64,000 nt of DNA, taken from Elmis aenea. Its lineage: Eukaryota > Arthropoda > Insecta > Coleoptera > Elmidae. The notes beneath the pieces are model-generated. The model was not told where the DNA came from. It was given only the letters and a program-made list of their open reading frames with translations, and ran no database searches. The position numbers were made by a program, and so were the translations under genes. Positions 1 to 12,000 of this stretch are shown here, in pieces. Within the stretch, counting starts at the first letter, position 1; each line of letters begins with the position of its first letter. The stretch spans positions 2,728,001 through 2,792,000 of the forward strand of contig OX393579.1 of the NCBI GenBank assembly GCA_947652605.1, in the 5' to 3' direction.

Positions 1-2140
1 TGGTATTTTGTTGATCTTGATATTTTTATTACGTCTGTAGAGTTTAAAACAAAAATTAACAACTCTATCAGATTTCTTGCCAAATTATCATGTGTAATAC
101 ACGTTGGTAGCCATACATTTGACTTTTATTAGTTTTTTTTTAAAGTAGTTTGATGTATATTTTAGTTTTAGCAAAAGCGTTGGGCTAGATTTCGTCGAAT
201 TTCTATAGCATTAACTGTTTTTACCTAAAACGCTGCCATTTCGATGTATTCTGATATTTTTACAACTTTTTAATACATTATTGACAAAAAATTTAAGAAA
301 CCTTTTAAACAACTGTTTGGGAAAAAATTTTAAAGTTAAAAAACTCTACCCATGACTAAAAATATTAAGCTCTTTGTATTATATCGAAAAATTTTCAATG
401 TAAAACTGTTGATTGTTAAATAACGTCAAAAATATTTATCTATGCCTAAAGTTTAATCTACAATTATGTGGAAAATAGCTGGTACCCACAGCTAACACTC
501 TATTTTCTAGTTTCATGTAAAAATTTAATAGCTGCACATGTTCTGTATATTTCAATTTACACTGCCAACTATCAGCAGCTGTCAGTTAGGTCTTTACACT
601 CGAATAACTTATATTAGTAACGTAATTATTCAAAATGTAAATTATTCGCTACTATTGGCAATTATATTTGGGCTGCTGTATAAGAGGGCGAAACACGACA
701 AATTATTGTGAATTTTAGTACACTAATTTAACTGGATCAGTAAAAAGTATTACTGCTGCATGGACAGATAAATCAAAATTCTAAAATGTCACCAAAAAAT
801 AATATATTTCCGGGAAATTTTTGCATAAAAACGCAATTCCCACATTAAAATGAATTTATTCATTATTTATCTTTAAAATCTAGACGTTTAAATACGTGAC
901 ATACTAACAATTAATTGTACTATGTTATCGGAACTGATTTACAAGTTTCCAAGCTCATTCGACAAAGTATACATTAATTATGAACGCTACGAGTACTGCA
1001 ATAGCAATTTTTGCACGTAAAAAATTGTAAAAAGCTTTAAATTGTCAAACGTGGTGAAAACAAAACCTCTATAATAAAATTTAATATGGACCCTAGTTGA
1101 AATAGTTTGTACATCTAATGACTATTTCATGATTTTGTAGTAAGTACTTTAACTATATTTTTGTAATTTTATCTTACAATTTTACTGATGGAAAAAATAA
1201 TATATTTTGCTAATTTTCTTTACAGCGTTGATTATTTTGGTTGGCCTCTATGCGGTTGTTAATTTTTCTGTGAGTTATCTGTCGCTTATAAATTGATGAT
1301 GCTTCTTCCCAGCTCACTCGATTAAATTAAATATGCATATGCACCGTTAGCAATTAATTGTGAGAAAAATAAACAAAGTGATTGACCAAGAGTTTGTTCC
1401 TCATGTTAAGCTGAAGTTTATTTGCATTCTGCCTTTGGCTAAATGGGATAAGACGTTTAAAGAAACTCTGGTAAACAAAATATGATTTGAAACAGGCACA
1501 CTGAGCCGACAAAAGCCAGTTGTTGCGTATATTTATTATTTATGAAAGTGTTGTAAATTATTTTTTCATGTTTAATTATATGTTAAGGTTTGACGTTTTT
1601 ACTTTTAAAGGAGTTAGATATTTTCGCTTGATATCAACGTTTAATATACAGATTTAATAGAAAATGTGGTGATATAATAATGGTATTTATAGATTTTGAA
1701 ATGTATTTTTAGCCGTGTTTAGATCGAGCGTTATAGACTTAATTTTTACGGCCGTTGGCGGAATTCGTTTTAGTTTTAATGCGTCACCTGTTGAATGTAT
1801 AATATAATTGTTTTGTTTTTTATTAACTCAAGAATCGGAGCTGGGCAAACACTTCAAAGAAGTGTTTGTTTTAGCTTTGCCACACATATTTTACTTTTCT
1901 TCAACAAAACAGTAAAATTTGAATTGTTGGTGCGCTCGTTTGCCAAAAATCGGACAGACCGAAATTAATGGACTACAAATTATTTTAGCCGCGTTATTTT
2001 TTGCGTTAATTTATCGATTAGTTTGCGTTTTATTGCTTCAGCTTTTATTCTGTATGAAAATTTAGCTTATACTTAGTTGTTACATATGAAGTAGAAAATC
2101 TACATATTTGTGACTAAATTGGCTAGATAATTCTAAATAT
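1..2140. other. AT-rich intergenic stretch, no gene recognised
   Basis: No convincing exon, RNA gene or intact transposon was seen on either strand. Short stretches near 165-225 resemble sequence near 14253-14310, both containing a TTTTAGCAAAAG core followed by a shared TCGAATTT, so at least part of it is old dispersed repeat. The region lies upstream of the tentative first BAMBI exon and could hold promoter or enhancer sequence, but no defined site can be called. Confidence 0.5.
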
Positions 2141-2730
2141 TCAGAGCATATCTAAATTTGCACAATTTTGGCGCGAAATTTGTTCACAAAGGACAGTAAT
2201 ATTCTCCCGTAACCGATTTTTCCTGCTGCAAGTACTCATTCTTATCTCAAAAACCCAGAGGCGAGAATTTTCCCAGAAGAGTTCCGCGCGCGAACATTTT
2301 CGGGCCGAGGAGAACCAGCATGATTTCACTCTTTGGGCAATGCTTTGGTCTCGATCATAATGAATCCAAGTTTAACCCATTGTAACAATGCTACCCAAAA
2401 ATTTTAACGCACCATCTTTAAATTGAATGCAAATCGATCTGGATGTATCCATTTTTATTTGCTTTTGATCAGCGTTTAGGCATTTGGTCATCCACTTCGC
2501 TGGTACTTTTTTCACACCCAATAATTGATTATGAACGACATTAAAAAGACCATCATATGACATGTTCAAAGTCTCTGATATTCGTTTTAGAACGGCTTGT
2601 CTCTCTTCCAAAATCAAACCATGAATAGCATCGACGTTTTTCGGTTTTGACCCAAAAACCGGTCTTTCAACCCTCTTCAACATCTTTTCTACCCCGGTTA
2701 AACAACGTATCCCAGTTTTTTAAATGTAAA
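2141..2730 (-). pseudogene. Degraded mariner-family transposase fragment
   Basis: Read on the minus strand, successive frames give pieces of a mariner transposase in the right order. A GRKDVEEG-like linker near 2700 is followed by the helix-turn-helix part (2372-2683) with RPVFGSKPKNVDAI, LILEERQAVLKRISETLN and VPAKWMTKCLNADQKQIKMD. Then come TWIHYDRD near 2350 and the HAGSPRPK stretch near 2300, and finally a GEYYCPL-like segment near 2200. Frame changes and in-frame stops break it, and the C-terminal third with the last catalytic aspartate is missing. In this family those blocks lie between the DNA-binding domain and the DDD catalytic core. It is a dead relic. No terminal inverted repeats were identified, so the element boundaries are unknown. 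Confidence 0.85.
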
Positions 2731-2939
2731 ATAGGAAGGACAATGATCTGCTAATGTCGGCATGTTTTAATAAATCCTCTTGCCGGATAATCCCTTCATC
2801 AACAGATACTTGATCACTGAACGGTATACTTGATTGTGTAAAGTTAAAAATTTTACCATTACTTAAAAAAAAACATACAATTTGAAAACGACTGGGCTTT
2901 TTGAACCAAAACTTTGCATTTGTTCTCGTCAAAGCGACA

Positions 2940-5900
2940 TTCGCTTATGTTTATTAGAAACGACAAATGCTATCTATTCATCAATACCCCTCGAATACTG
3001 AATAAACCGTTGCTAAGAGGTAACGCTAACCATTTGACGTTAAACACATAACTAAAATTATATTTAAATGGGCATTCAGAGTGACGGACCTGCCACTACA
3101 TTATAAACCGAAAAGTTATTGCCATTTAACAACTCCGGTAATAGGTAACAGTATCGCGCAGTCTTTTAAACGCCAATAAAACATCTAGATGGATGCCTAA
3201 CTGTTTTACAAGAGTAAATAGCAGCCGCAGAGCGTCACTTGTTACTTCCATGGTATTGTAAATAACCGCTCCAGTGACTTTGCGTGCTCCTCTAATTGTA
3301 GTCGGGGAGGTTTAATTGTACATAATGGGCCTATGGCGCCAATCCAAGTCTAGGGATAGCCCTCTTGCTAAGAATTTCACAGATGTACGAAAATTAGAAT
3401 GCGTTTTCGGCGCACATGCCGACCCGACCTTCATTCGTTTTACTAGTTTTGTAACGTCAACAGATTTTATGTTTATTCCTGTTGTATGCGTTAAATTATA
3501 AAAAAATGTATATAAAACTAAATTTTTCGTCATTAAACTCGAGAATCGTTAGGCTAAAGAGGAATATCGTGTAATTTCGAAGCAAATAAAAAAGAGTTTT
3601 AAGGTTTTAATGAGGTAAAAGCCAGGAAACAATAAAGTTTTTTTATGGAGAACAGAAATATGATACGAAAGTAATCTATAAATTAGATGTTAAAAGTAAT
3701 TAGTTACAAGCTTACAGTATGTTTAGATTAAAGTACGTTTAAATTAGTCTTTAAATGAACGTCTAAATAATTTTTAAGTACACGAAAATTTTGGAAAAAA
3801 CAAACTAGAAATGTTGTTTTTTTGTTTATCTTTTTTCTCTATCTGTGAAAATGCTGTCTTCGTTTGTAAGTGTAAAAAGTACATAACAGAAAAACTTTTG
3901 ACCCACTTAAAAAATTATGCTGACATGCCAAAAAACTAACGATTTACTGACTTAATTGATCAATAATGCACCAACAAGTTTTTGAATCAAAGCAACATTA
4001 AAAAGCGAGGTTTTCCAGGCATACATATATTTTTATAACCGCAGTAGTTAATGGCAAAATGGGATTTTTCAAGGACTATGATCGCAATTGAGTGATGTCA
4101 AAAATATTTGTGCTAGGCTGGAAGTGTATATCAATCTGTTTTTTGTGCATTAAGACAATTTTCACATAAGCAACATTGTGCGAATATTTTAAATGGATTT
4201 ATACAAGTTGATTTATAAAATAAATCACCAAGCTTTTCAAATGATTCACTCAATTAATCCGAGCATCTACTATAAATGAATATTTTAAGTTGGAAACTTT
4301 AATCGGTATATGATTTATGACAGTTTTTTGTACTAAAAAAATAAATGCAACAAATTCTATATACAGATATGCGTTTTAATTGGTAATGCTACTTTCTATA
4401 TCATGTAATTAAATCAGTGTCAAATACTATGTTATGTATGTAAGGCATAAAAATACATACGCATAAATCATGCTTAACTCTGCATTTTATATTATGCTTT
4501 AACGAAAAAAATTGATTCAATTAACGTAATTAATATTGCGGACTGACGTTGCATTTATTTAAATGTAGTTTAATAAATTTTACAGCGTAAAAAATATGCA
4601 AATCTGTAGTGACTACACTTGGGTAATTTATTGTTAAAACAATTGTGCTGGGGTTGTTTGTATGTTTTATTTTTAGGACCCAACACTTGAGCTTCTTGCT
4701 CAAATATTGTTAAAATCATGATTAAGGTCAAATTTGCATTTATTAGGTTTCGAAATACCTTAAAATGTTAAGAATTTCGTTTTTTTGAATCGTTGGTTGC
4801 ATCACTTTTAGTTTTATGCTAATATTTATTTTAATGTGAACGAGCAGATTTTGTTAGTTTAAAAATTCTAAACTTTTATATCGATGGAAAAAGGTGTAAG
4901 CTTTTGCTTCTGCACTAATTTATTAAATAGAAATTCGAAATAGTTGTCATTATAAAATTCTGAAAATCTTTCGATGAAATTTGCAGTGTATTTAACAACA
5001 ATTTAACAATATTTCGTTGTGGTTATGAACTGTTTAAGTTCAAAAAGGCATCGCTGCAGTATCAAACAGAAAACAATCGTGGATGACAACATTGCTTTTG
5101 CAATCAGCCATGAAAATTTTGATTCTTAATGTTTATAATAATATAAGAATGTTTGGATTAACGTTGAAGTCTAATTTTTTTAAATGTGCTCAGCTAATAA
5201 AAGAGTTAAAGGGAAAATACAAATATTATGTGTTTTTGGACCACCCCATTTTAGAGATTTTGTCCGTTGACATTTTTATAACCAGTGCTCAGTTCTAAAT
5301 TTGTCACTTGTTGGTCTTGTCGCTGTTTCCTGTTGCCGTTAGCAGGCTAAACAAATTTCGAAGGGAAACGGCAAATTAATTAATCGGCAAGTTAGCGGTA
5401 TTATTTTCAACGCTCTTAATCATTTATAATGTGTAGTACATGCGAAAATAGTAGAAATGCTATTTTTATAAAGCATTTCTTTGATATATGCACTTTTGTA
5501 TGAATATAACATTATATTTATTTTAATTATCAATCCTTTTTTTAATCCCATTAATATCTTATGATTTGTATTACTTTACCGTTAAATTATGAGTTATCAA
5601 TATTTATATTACTGGTTTTTGTGTTGTTATTTATTGAAATTCTTTAGCAGATTATTTTCTTACCCTTTGTCGACAACTGTGTCGATATATGGAAGTAAAA
5701 AGCAAATAAATAAATAATTAAGTAATTAACGAATGAATATTAAAATACGCCGTCTCGAATTGGTTAAAACCATTTCTATATGAACAATTTTAGGCACTAA
5801 AACCTTGTTTTTTATTTTTTGTTTTTAAAAGGGGCGATTTTAAACTATAAATATTTTTATATTCTGGGTGCCTTAGACTCCTTAGACCAATCGACGGTTT

Positions 5901-5985
5901 CGAGCCAGCTTTTTGTAAGATTATTCAAAATACGATCAATTTCAAACTTACAGTTTTTAAAAAATGGCGACTATTTAAATGAGCA
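2940..5985. other. AT-rich intergenic stretch, no gene recognised
   Basis: Only short open frames without recognisable motifs are present, for example at 3312-3533 and 5083-5298. They lack splice-site support and look like chance frames. No tRNA-like or other structured RNA was recognised. Confidence 0.45.
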
Positions 5986-5989
5986 ATAG

Positions 5990-7345
5990 ATAAAATAAAA
6001 CGTACATTAATTGTGAGCATTTAGTAAAATAATTGTGCATTTAGTAAAATATTTGTGCATTAAAAAAATATTAGATCATTTCAAAAGACGAATGTGCCAT
6101 AAATAAATTTGTTTGTAAATATATAAAAACATTTGAGCAATATTAAAAAAAAAATGGCATTAGAATAAATGCTTGCGCATTTATAAATGTGGATGTTCCT
6201 TTAATAATATATCTGTACACTTAAATAAATAAATGTGCAATACATTCGTACCTCTACAAAAATATATACCTAAACATCCCAAAAAATATTTGATCATTTG
6301 AAAAATTACATTCCCAATAGTTTAATTAAATCACCATTTAAATATTGAATTCATTAAATTATTTGAACCACCAGAAAAATATTTTGTAACCTAAAACGAA
6401 TAATATGTGCACTAACTTTGAGATACATATGTAAACATTTACTAGGAGTTGCAATTAGGTTTAAATATGTTAATGCTCCTTTAGCAGCTAAGAATTTGGC
6501 AATAGGAACAAAACGAAAACGGGGACGGCCATCTAAAGCGAGAAAAGCTATGATCGTTCAATAAAATAAGGCAACTATTTAAACGGGCCTTATTTAAATA
6601 TACATGAGCCTTAAAAACGAATACTTTAAGCAATAGAATTATAAATATTTAGGTTATAGGCTAGGGGAGATTTTTTTACAGCAAACATTGAATTTATCGA
6701 CAAAATGTTTTATCATTTGCTTAAAAGATATATTTCTTTCATGCTAAATATTTATTATTATTTTAAATATTTCTAATGCACAAAGTATTCGTTTTAATGC
6801 ACATGTATATTTAAATAATGCCCGCTTAAATTGTACCTTGATGTTTGTTTGTTATGAAATATTGTTTAATTCCTTTAATAAAATAAATTGAAAAATATTA
6901 AACGAGTTTGTTTGTCTTTAAAAATGGTTTAGATGGAGTAAAGTTAAATAAAATATGTTGTAAAATACTTCAAATTCGATCCACATACGGTGTAAAGTCT
7001 AATGATAAAATTTTATCATTTGCTTGAAAGATATATTGATTTCATGCTAAATATTTAATTATTCTATTGCTCAAAGTATTCGTTTTAGGGCACATGTATA
7101 TTTAAATAATGCACATTATAGTGTTTTTTATTTAAAATGAAATATTTATTTAATGCGCACTTTTTAATACTTTATTGCACAGAAAAGTCGTTTTAGGGCA
7201 CACTACAAATAAAATATTGCTCAAAGTAACATTTTTTATGTAAAATAGATATATTATTTAATGCTAAATATTTATTGTTCTATTGCTCAAAGTATTTCTT
7301 TTAGGGCACATGTATATTTAACTAATGCACGCTTAAATCGCACCC
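5990..7345. repeat. Degenerate AT-rich array with GTGCATTTA-type core and three longer copies
   Basis: From about 6010 onward the sequence repeats variants of TTTAGTAAAATATTTGTGCA and AAATAAATGTGCA at irregular spacing. Inside the array a unit of roughly 100-130 bp occurs three times in direct orientation, at about 6708-6838, 7011-7113 and 7243-7343. Each contains ATGCTAAATATTTA, then CAAAGTATT, then CACATGTATATTTAA. The first and third copies also share GCTTAAAT and a following CACCCTTA/TACCTTGA end. This looks like an old, diverged tandem or nested repeat. No coding capacity was seen. Confidence 0.7.
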
Positions 7346-8429
7346 TTAAAAAATTATTATGCGTTTAAAATGTTTTGATTTTACTAAATTTAGCTTCAAT
7401 ATTGTTCATTTATTTTTGTATTGTCAAAATAAAGGATGTTTACTATCTCTCTTGAGCTTTTCATGATTTCATTACTTCATTTTATGCTTCAATCGTTAAA
7501 AATGTACAGGATTTCCTCTACGGGCGGCAAGTTAGCTCTATGATACAGCATTTTGTGGCCCTCTAATCGCTCTCCCAAGTTATTAACCTCTATAAGATGA
7601 GAATGTAAAGTCTAGCGGATGGTACCCTATAATTTTGCGGCCATACCTAGACCTCTTAAAACTTACCAGTTATGTTATTATTTACCTGAGCGGAAAGGCA
7701 TGTTAGATCTTGCCAGTCAACAGTGGTTGTTAAACGTAATTAGAGCAAGATTTAATGGGAGAATAATAAAAGTTTCGCTTTGATGAAAATTCGTTAAAAA
7801 ATATTGCGGTCGGAATGGGATTGTAATTTTTTCCCCAGTTTATTTAGCGAGGAAAAACAATCCCAGGCCCGACGACCGCGTTTAAATATCCCAAAATAGT
7901 AGTGTCTGGCTTTAAAATGTTAATTCGTCCCTAAAAATATATGGACTGCGGTGTTCTTGTCGATTCGCCCTATAATTTCCGTCACATGTGCTATGATTAA
8001 ATAAATATATGTAACGTTATGTTATCGTTACGATAATTGTGAGCCAAAAGATACGTCCTATTGTTGCTGTCATTATTTTAATAGGTACGTCTGAAGAAGT
8101 CGGAAAAATAATATTGGTGAACGGTTAACGATCACTTTACGACAAAATAATTGTTTTTAAATTTGGGGCTCAACTTTAAACAAGTTTGTTCGATTGTTAA
8201 GGTTGCTGTATTTGTTTTAAAGTAAATTAAGGACAATACTGTTTTCATTATAACGATAGCTGGGATAGAAACATCAAATGGAAAGACATAAAAAAGCGAA
8301 CACAAGACAGAAAATCATGAAAAAAAGTCAGCACAACACAATTTAACAGTTCTACACCTAACAGTAAAAGGTCTTATGACTAAATAAAATTAATTAAACA
8401 ATGAGTAAGCTAACGAGTAAAATTTTGAA

Positions 8430-8580
8430 AAAAATCTTGGGGGGAGGCGATTTGAATCTGACGGAGAAGTTAAAGCCGACGTGGAGGAATATTTTACAAG
8501 CTTGTGGAAGGTTTTTTATCTGAAGGAGTAAGATTGTTGGAAACATAAAAAAATACAATTTTAATTTAGGTTTATGTCCT
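8430..8580 (+). pseudogene. C-terminal relic of a mariner-type transposase
   Basis: The frame through 8448-8528 reads RRFESDGEVKADVEEYF followed by TSLWKVFYLKE and a stop; after a one-base frame change it continues KEGVRLLET. This matches the C-terminal end of mariner transposases, where a W-L-x-G-K/R-R-F stretch is followed by an acidic EEV-type helix and a FYKEGI-type segment. No upstream catalytic core was found. The fragment ends right beside the candidate first exon of BAMBI, so some of the following open frame could be transposon-derived. Confidence 0.7.
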
Positions 8581-8877
8581 TTATTCTTTGGTTACGTAGA
8601 TGCATTGATGCTTTGCCCTCATACATTCACACTACAATGAAGATGTTGAATATATATTACGTCTTTCGCCTTTGTAATGTAATTGTTATTCATTCATTGA
8701 ACGGGCTTCTTTTGTATGCGCCTTGTCGTCCGCCAACAAGTGTGAATATATTCAATAGTATGCAAAACGCCGAAACGGAACGCCACTTAACATTACCTTG
8801 CGTACCTCCTCGCTGCATTTTATTTATATATTTGATTGCAAGACGTGCCCATTGGGAATATCAAGAAGCAGAAGCAG
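8574..8877 (+). CDS. Tentative first coding exon of the BAMBI-like gene (signal-peptide exon)
   Basis: An open frame runs from an ATG at 8574 through a GCAG/GTAATC donor at 8877/8878. A pyrimidine-rich acceptor lies at 8923-8924, so the implied intron is only 47 bp, a size common in insects. The frame ends in phase 1, which is exactly what the next exon needs. In-frame ATGs at 8574, 8637 and 8760 are all possible starts. The stretch after 8760 contains a short hydrophobic run (CILFIYLIA) that could be a weak signal peptide; the one after 8637 contains VIVIHSLNGLLLYA. Neither is a textbook signal peptide, and a mariner relic abuts the exon. A more distal first exon remains possible, and this sequence could be 5' UTR or intron. 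Confidence 0.4.
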
Positions 8878-8924
8878 GTAATCAATAATCTGACTCGGTT
8901 TAACTGGTTATTTGTTTGTTTCAG

Positions 8925-9090
8925 AGTACGTGCGTTGTTTCTGCAACCTCCCGGCGTGCGTATCTACGGGATACATGTGCAAGTCGAGTGGGGGCGGCTG
9001 CTTCTCCGACCTCTTGGATCAGGCCAGCCATCCCGCTCCCCCCAACGTCTACAGGGGACGCCACGGATGTCTGGAGCTTCTCACTGACAA
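8925..9090 (+). CDS. BAMBI: BAMBI exon 2: N-terminal half of the cysteine-rich ectodomain
   Basis: The acceptor is TTTGTTTCAG and the donor is CAA/GTACGT. The exon begins with the last two bases of a codon and ends with two bases of the next. It encodes YVRCFCNLPACVSTGYMCKS and HGCLELLTD. GC content rises sharply against the AT-rich introns. Confidence 0.92.
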
Positions 9091-12000
9091 GTACGTTACT
9101 GAATTTACACATTTTTATATAAACATGCCGCATTACTTAAAGACAGCGCGAGATTAATATAGCAGGCTGCCGGCTTGTAGATGTCTGTCAAGCGAAGACC
9201 ACGACGGGCGAACGTGTTCATAAAAACAAAGCGATTGAGTTATTATTTATTAGTACATCTCTTTTCCATACTCGATATGTTGTGAAACACCTACATGGTT
9301 GTCGCAAATAGAATGTAAATAATATTTACATTCTATTTGCATCAATTTATCGATGAAGGTGCTAATCAAAAACGCACTTTTTTATTTGGCCTGTAACCTT
9401 TTTATTTACTCACCAATTTTTGGCCTAACATTAATCCCAAAAACTGCTGAAAAATGTACAGTTTGCAGAATTTTTTTAATCTCTTAAGTCATGGTGTCCA
9501 AAGTTTCATGAAATAAGTTTCTGAACTTCTCGAAATCAAACTACAAAATGTGATGGTACATCATTGTTTTTATGTAACAATACTTACTTGCTCAACTTAA
9601 GTAAAAAAAAATAACCTTTCGGAAAGTTTTGTCCACTTCCACAGTCGAGTTAATCAATTCACAATGCCAATTTTGGAGAGAGCCAATCTTAAGCGCCATT
9701 TGATTTTAAATTGCTTGTATTCCAAGGGCAAATAATAATATTTATAGCATTCATTTGCGGATATCGGCGAAACTACAAAATAAAAAAGTGATGACAGTGC
9801 TTATCACTTAACATTTAAACAATATTTATCCATTAAAAGTTAACGCATAGTTAAAGTGTTTGTAAATAAATAAATTGATAATTAACAAAATCGAAAAATT
9901 TGACTGTAACAAATTTCCGCGTTACGCAAACTTTAAAAATATATTTGAACGTGTTACTGATTCATTTAATTTGAATTTATTTTGAAACAACTTACCTTAA
10001 TTAAAACACATTATAATGTAAAACTGCAAATTTTAAACCATTTTCATATTTACTTGCAATAAAAATGAAAGTCTATGCACGCTTCACATCAAAATGTTCC
10101 AATATTTGTATAGCGTAATTAACATATTACTAATTTATTAATATATGTTTCGCAAAACGTTTGTGATAATGTCATAAATTATAAATTAACGTGGGTGTCA
10201 CTATAAACAACCAGTTTTATGTTGTAATTAAATAAAACACAACATCAAAAACTGTATTTAAGTAAATGCCATTATTGGACAATAAATTTGTTTACATTTC
10301 GGGTTTTACTGAAACTTTGGCTAGAGAACGGTACGTTTGCAATTTATTTTTCGAAAATATTTTACTTTGTGTTACTTAGAAACACGTATAATATTGTTAA
10401 CAAGAAATACAGACAAGAGTGATTTAAAAGCACGTTTATAAATATTTTTTACTTTATCTTAAGAAATTTTGCATCAAACCAAGTACAGTAAAAATAAGTT
10501 TAGGTAAGAGTCACTGCTCTTATTGTTTACAATGATGATTTTTTTAAATAACTGAAACATTTATCAAAGTATATTATTCATTCTATTTACAAAATAAGGA
10601 TGGACGTTACTGGATCACTTTTCTGTAATGTAGCATGGGCAATAATATTTTTAGTGCATAAAACGAGCAATATAAGAAAACTTCATTAAAGAAAAAATTA
10701 CCCAACAGAGCACCAGCTAAAACCAAAGAGGTCGGCCACTTTTGGGTCAGTTCTTGGTATGTATTAAGAATGTATTACTTAGTTTTTTTTAAAGAAAACA
10801 TTGATTATGTTCGTGGTTTTTGTTACATGGAACAAACCAAATGACATATTAGAACTAATGTGAAAGAGAACACATTAGATACACAAAATTAAACCAAACA
10901 AACAATTAGCATGGTTGGATTATTTGAGTAATTAATGTCTTAACACAAAGGGGTTGAATTAAAAATATTTTATTTTTGCACTGCGACAAGAGAACCTAAA
11001 AAAAAGTTATTTTTAATTAAACTTTGACATTTCCAAAACAATTTTCTCGACTGTTTCTGCTATCAATGCCATTGAAAATTGCCTTTAAATTTGTTAATAA
11101 CAGAAGAATTACCATTGTATGTTAACACGTTGCATTGAATTTAATTTTAAATGCAAGTTCCTTCCTATAATAACTTATGTGAAAAAGTGACGTAATGTCT
11201 TTTTTTATTAGCCTTGAATAATTATGCATATTCATGGCACATTTAAGCAAATACACGCGCATAATCGCGCAATTAGGGCTGCTTTATATAAATCCGCAAA
11301 TGCATAAAACTGTGCAGTCTCACATTAAAACCAACACCGAAGAAATTTTCGACGTTTATCGACGATAAATCAAAGTTTCACGAGTGAAATATATACGGCG
11401 TACGGGCCAAAATCTGGGCCCAACCAATTAGGAATTAAATTTTACGGTCACAATCATCCATGTAAAAGGAATTAATGACGGCGATGCAAAGCAGAGAAAG
11501 CAGCAACGGTTATATTTAACTAAGGTCAAACAACATGCATGCTCAAGTTGGAGTCACGAATTTGCCGATGGCGCCGCGGTGCTGTTTCAAGTGCTCAAAC
11601 CCACAGACGTTAATAAAAAAATAGACAGTCTCTTAATTAATTCAATTGTTCGAAAAATACAGCATGAAAACATTTTAATTGGTAAGCGATTGTTTACAGA
11701 GCGAATTATAACGCGTTTAAGTACAAGTATTTTAATTAGATTGTTGATATGATTGATAGAGAAGTGCACGGGTCACTTAAAATGTGGTAATTTAAAGTTG
11801 ACATATTTATTAAGCGAGTAACTGATTTTATACTGAGAAATTAATATAATATTTAATATAAACAAGAAATTATGTGCAAATCCACAACAATTAAGGAGGC
11901 CAAAGGAAATACAAAGAAAGCTGAGGATGAAATAAACTGAAACTAATATCTTTAACAGAACTGGCCTTTGCAGATGATGTGATGCTATTAACTAAAAACG

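Noticed and set aside
1226..1270. Possible BAMBI signal-peptide exon with CTTTACAG acceptor and GTGAGT donor
   Set aside because: Only six residues follow the single ATG and the donor phase does not match exon 2.
2720..2932. Minus-strand frame with QVSVDEGII, reminiscent of the piggyBac SVDE motif
   Set aside because: The following residues do not fit piggyBac and there is no second motif; a short chance similarity cannot be excluded.
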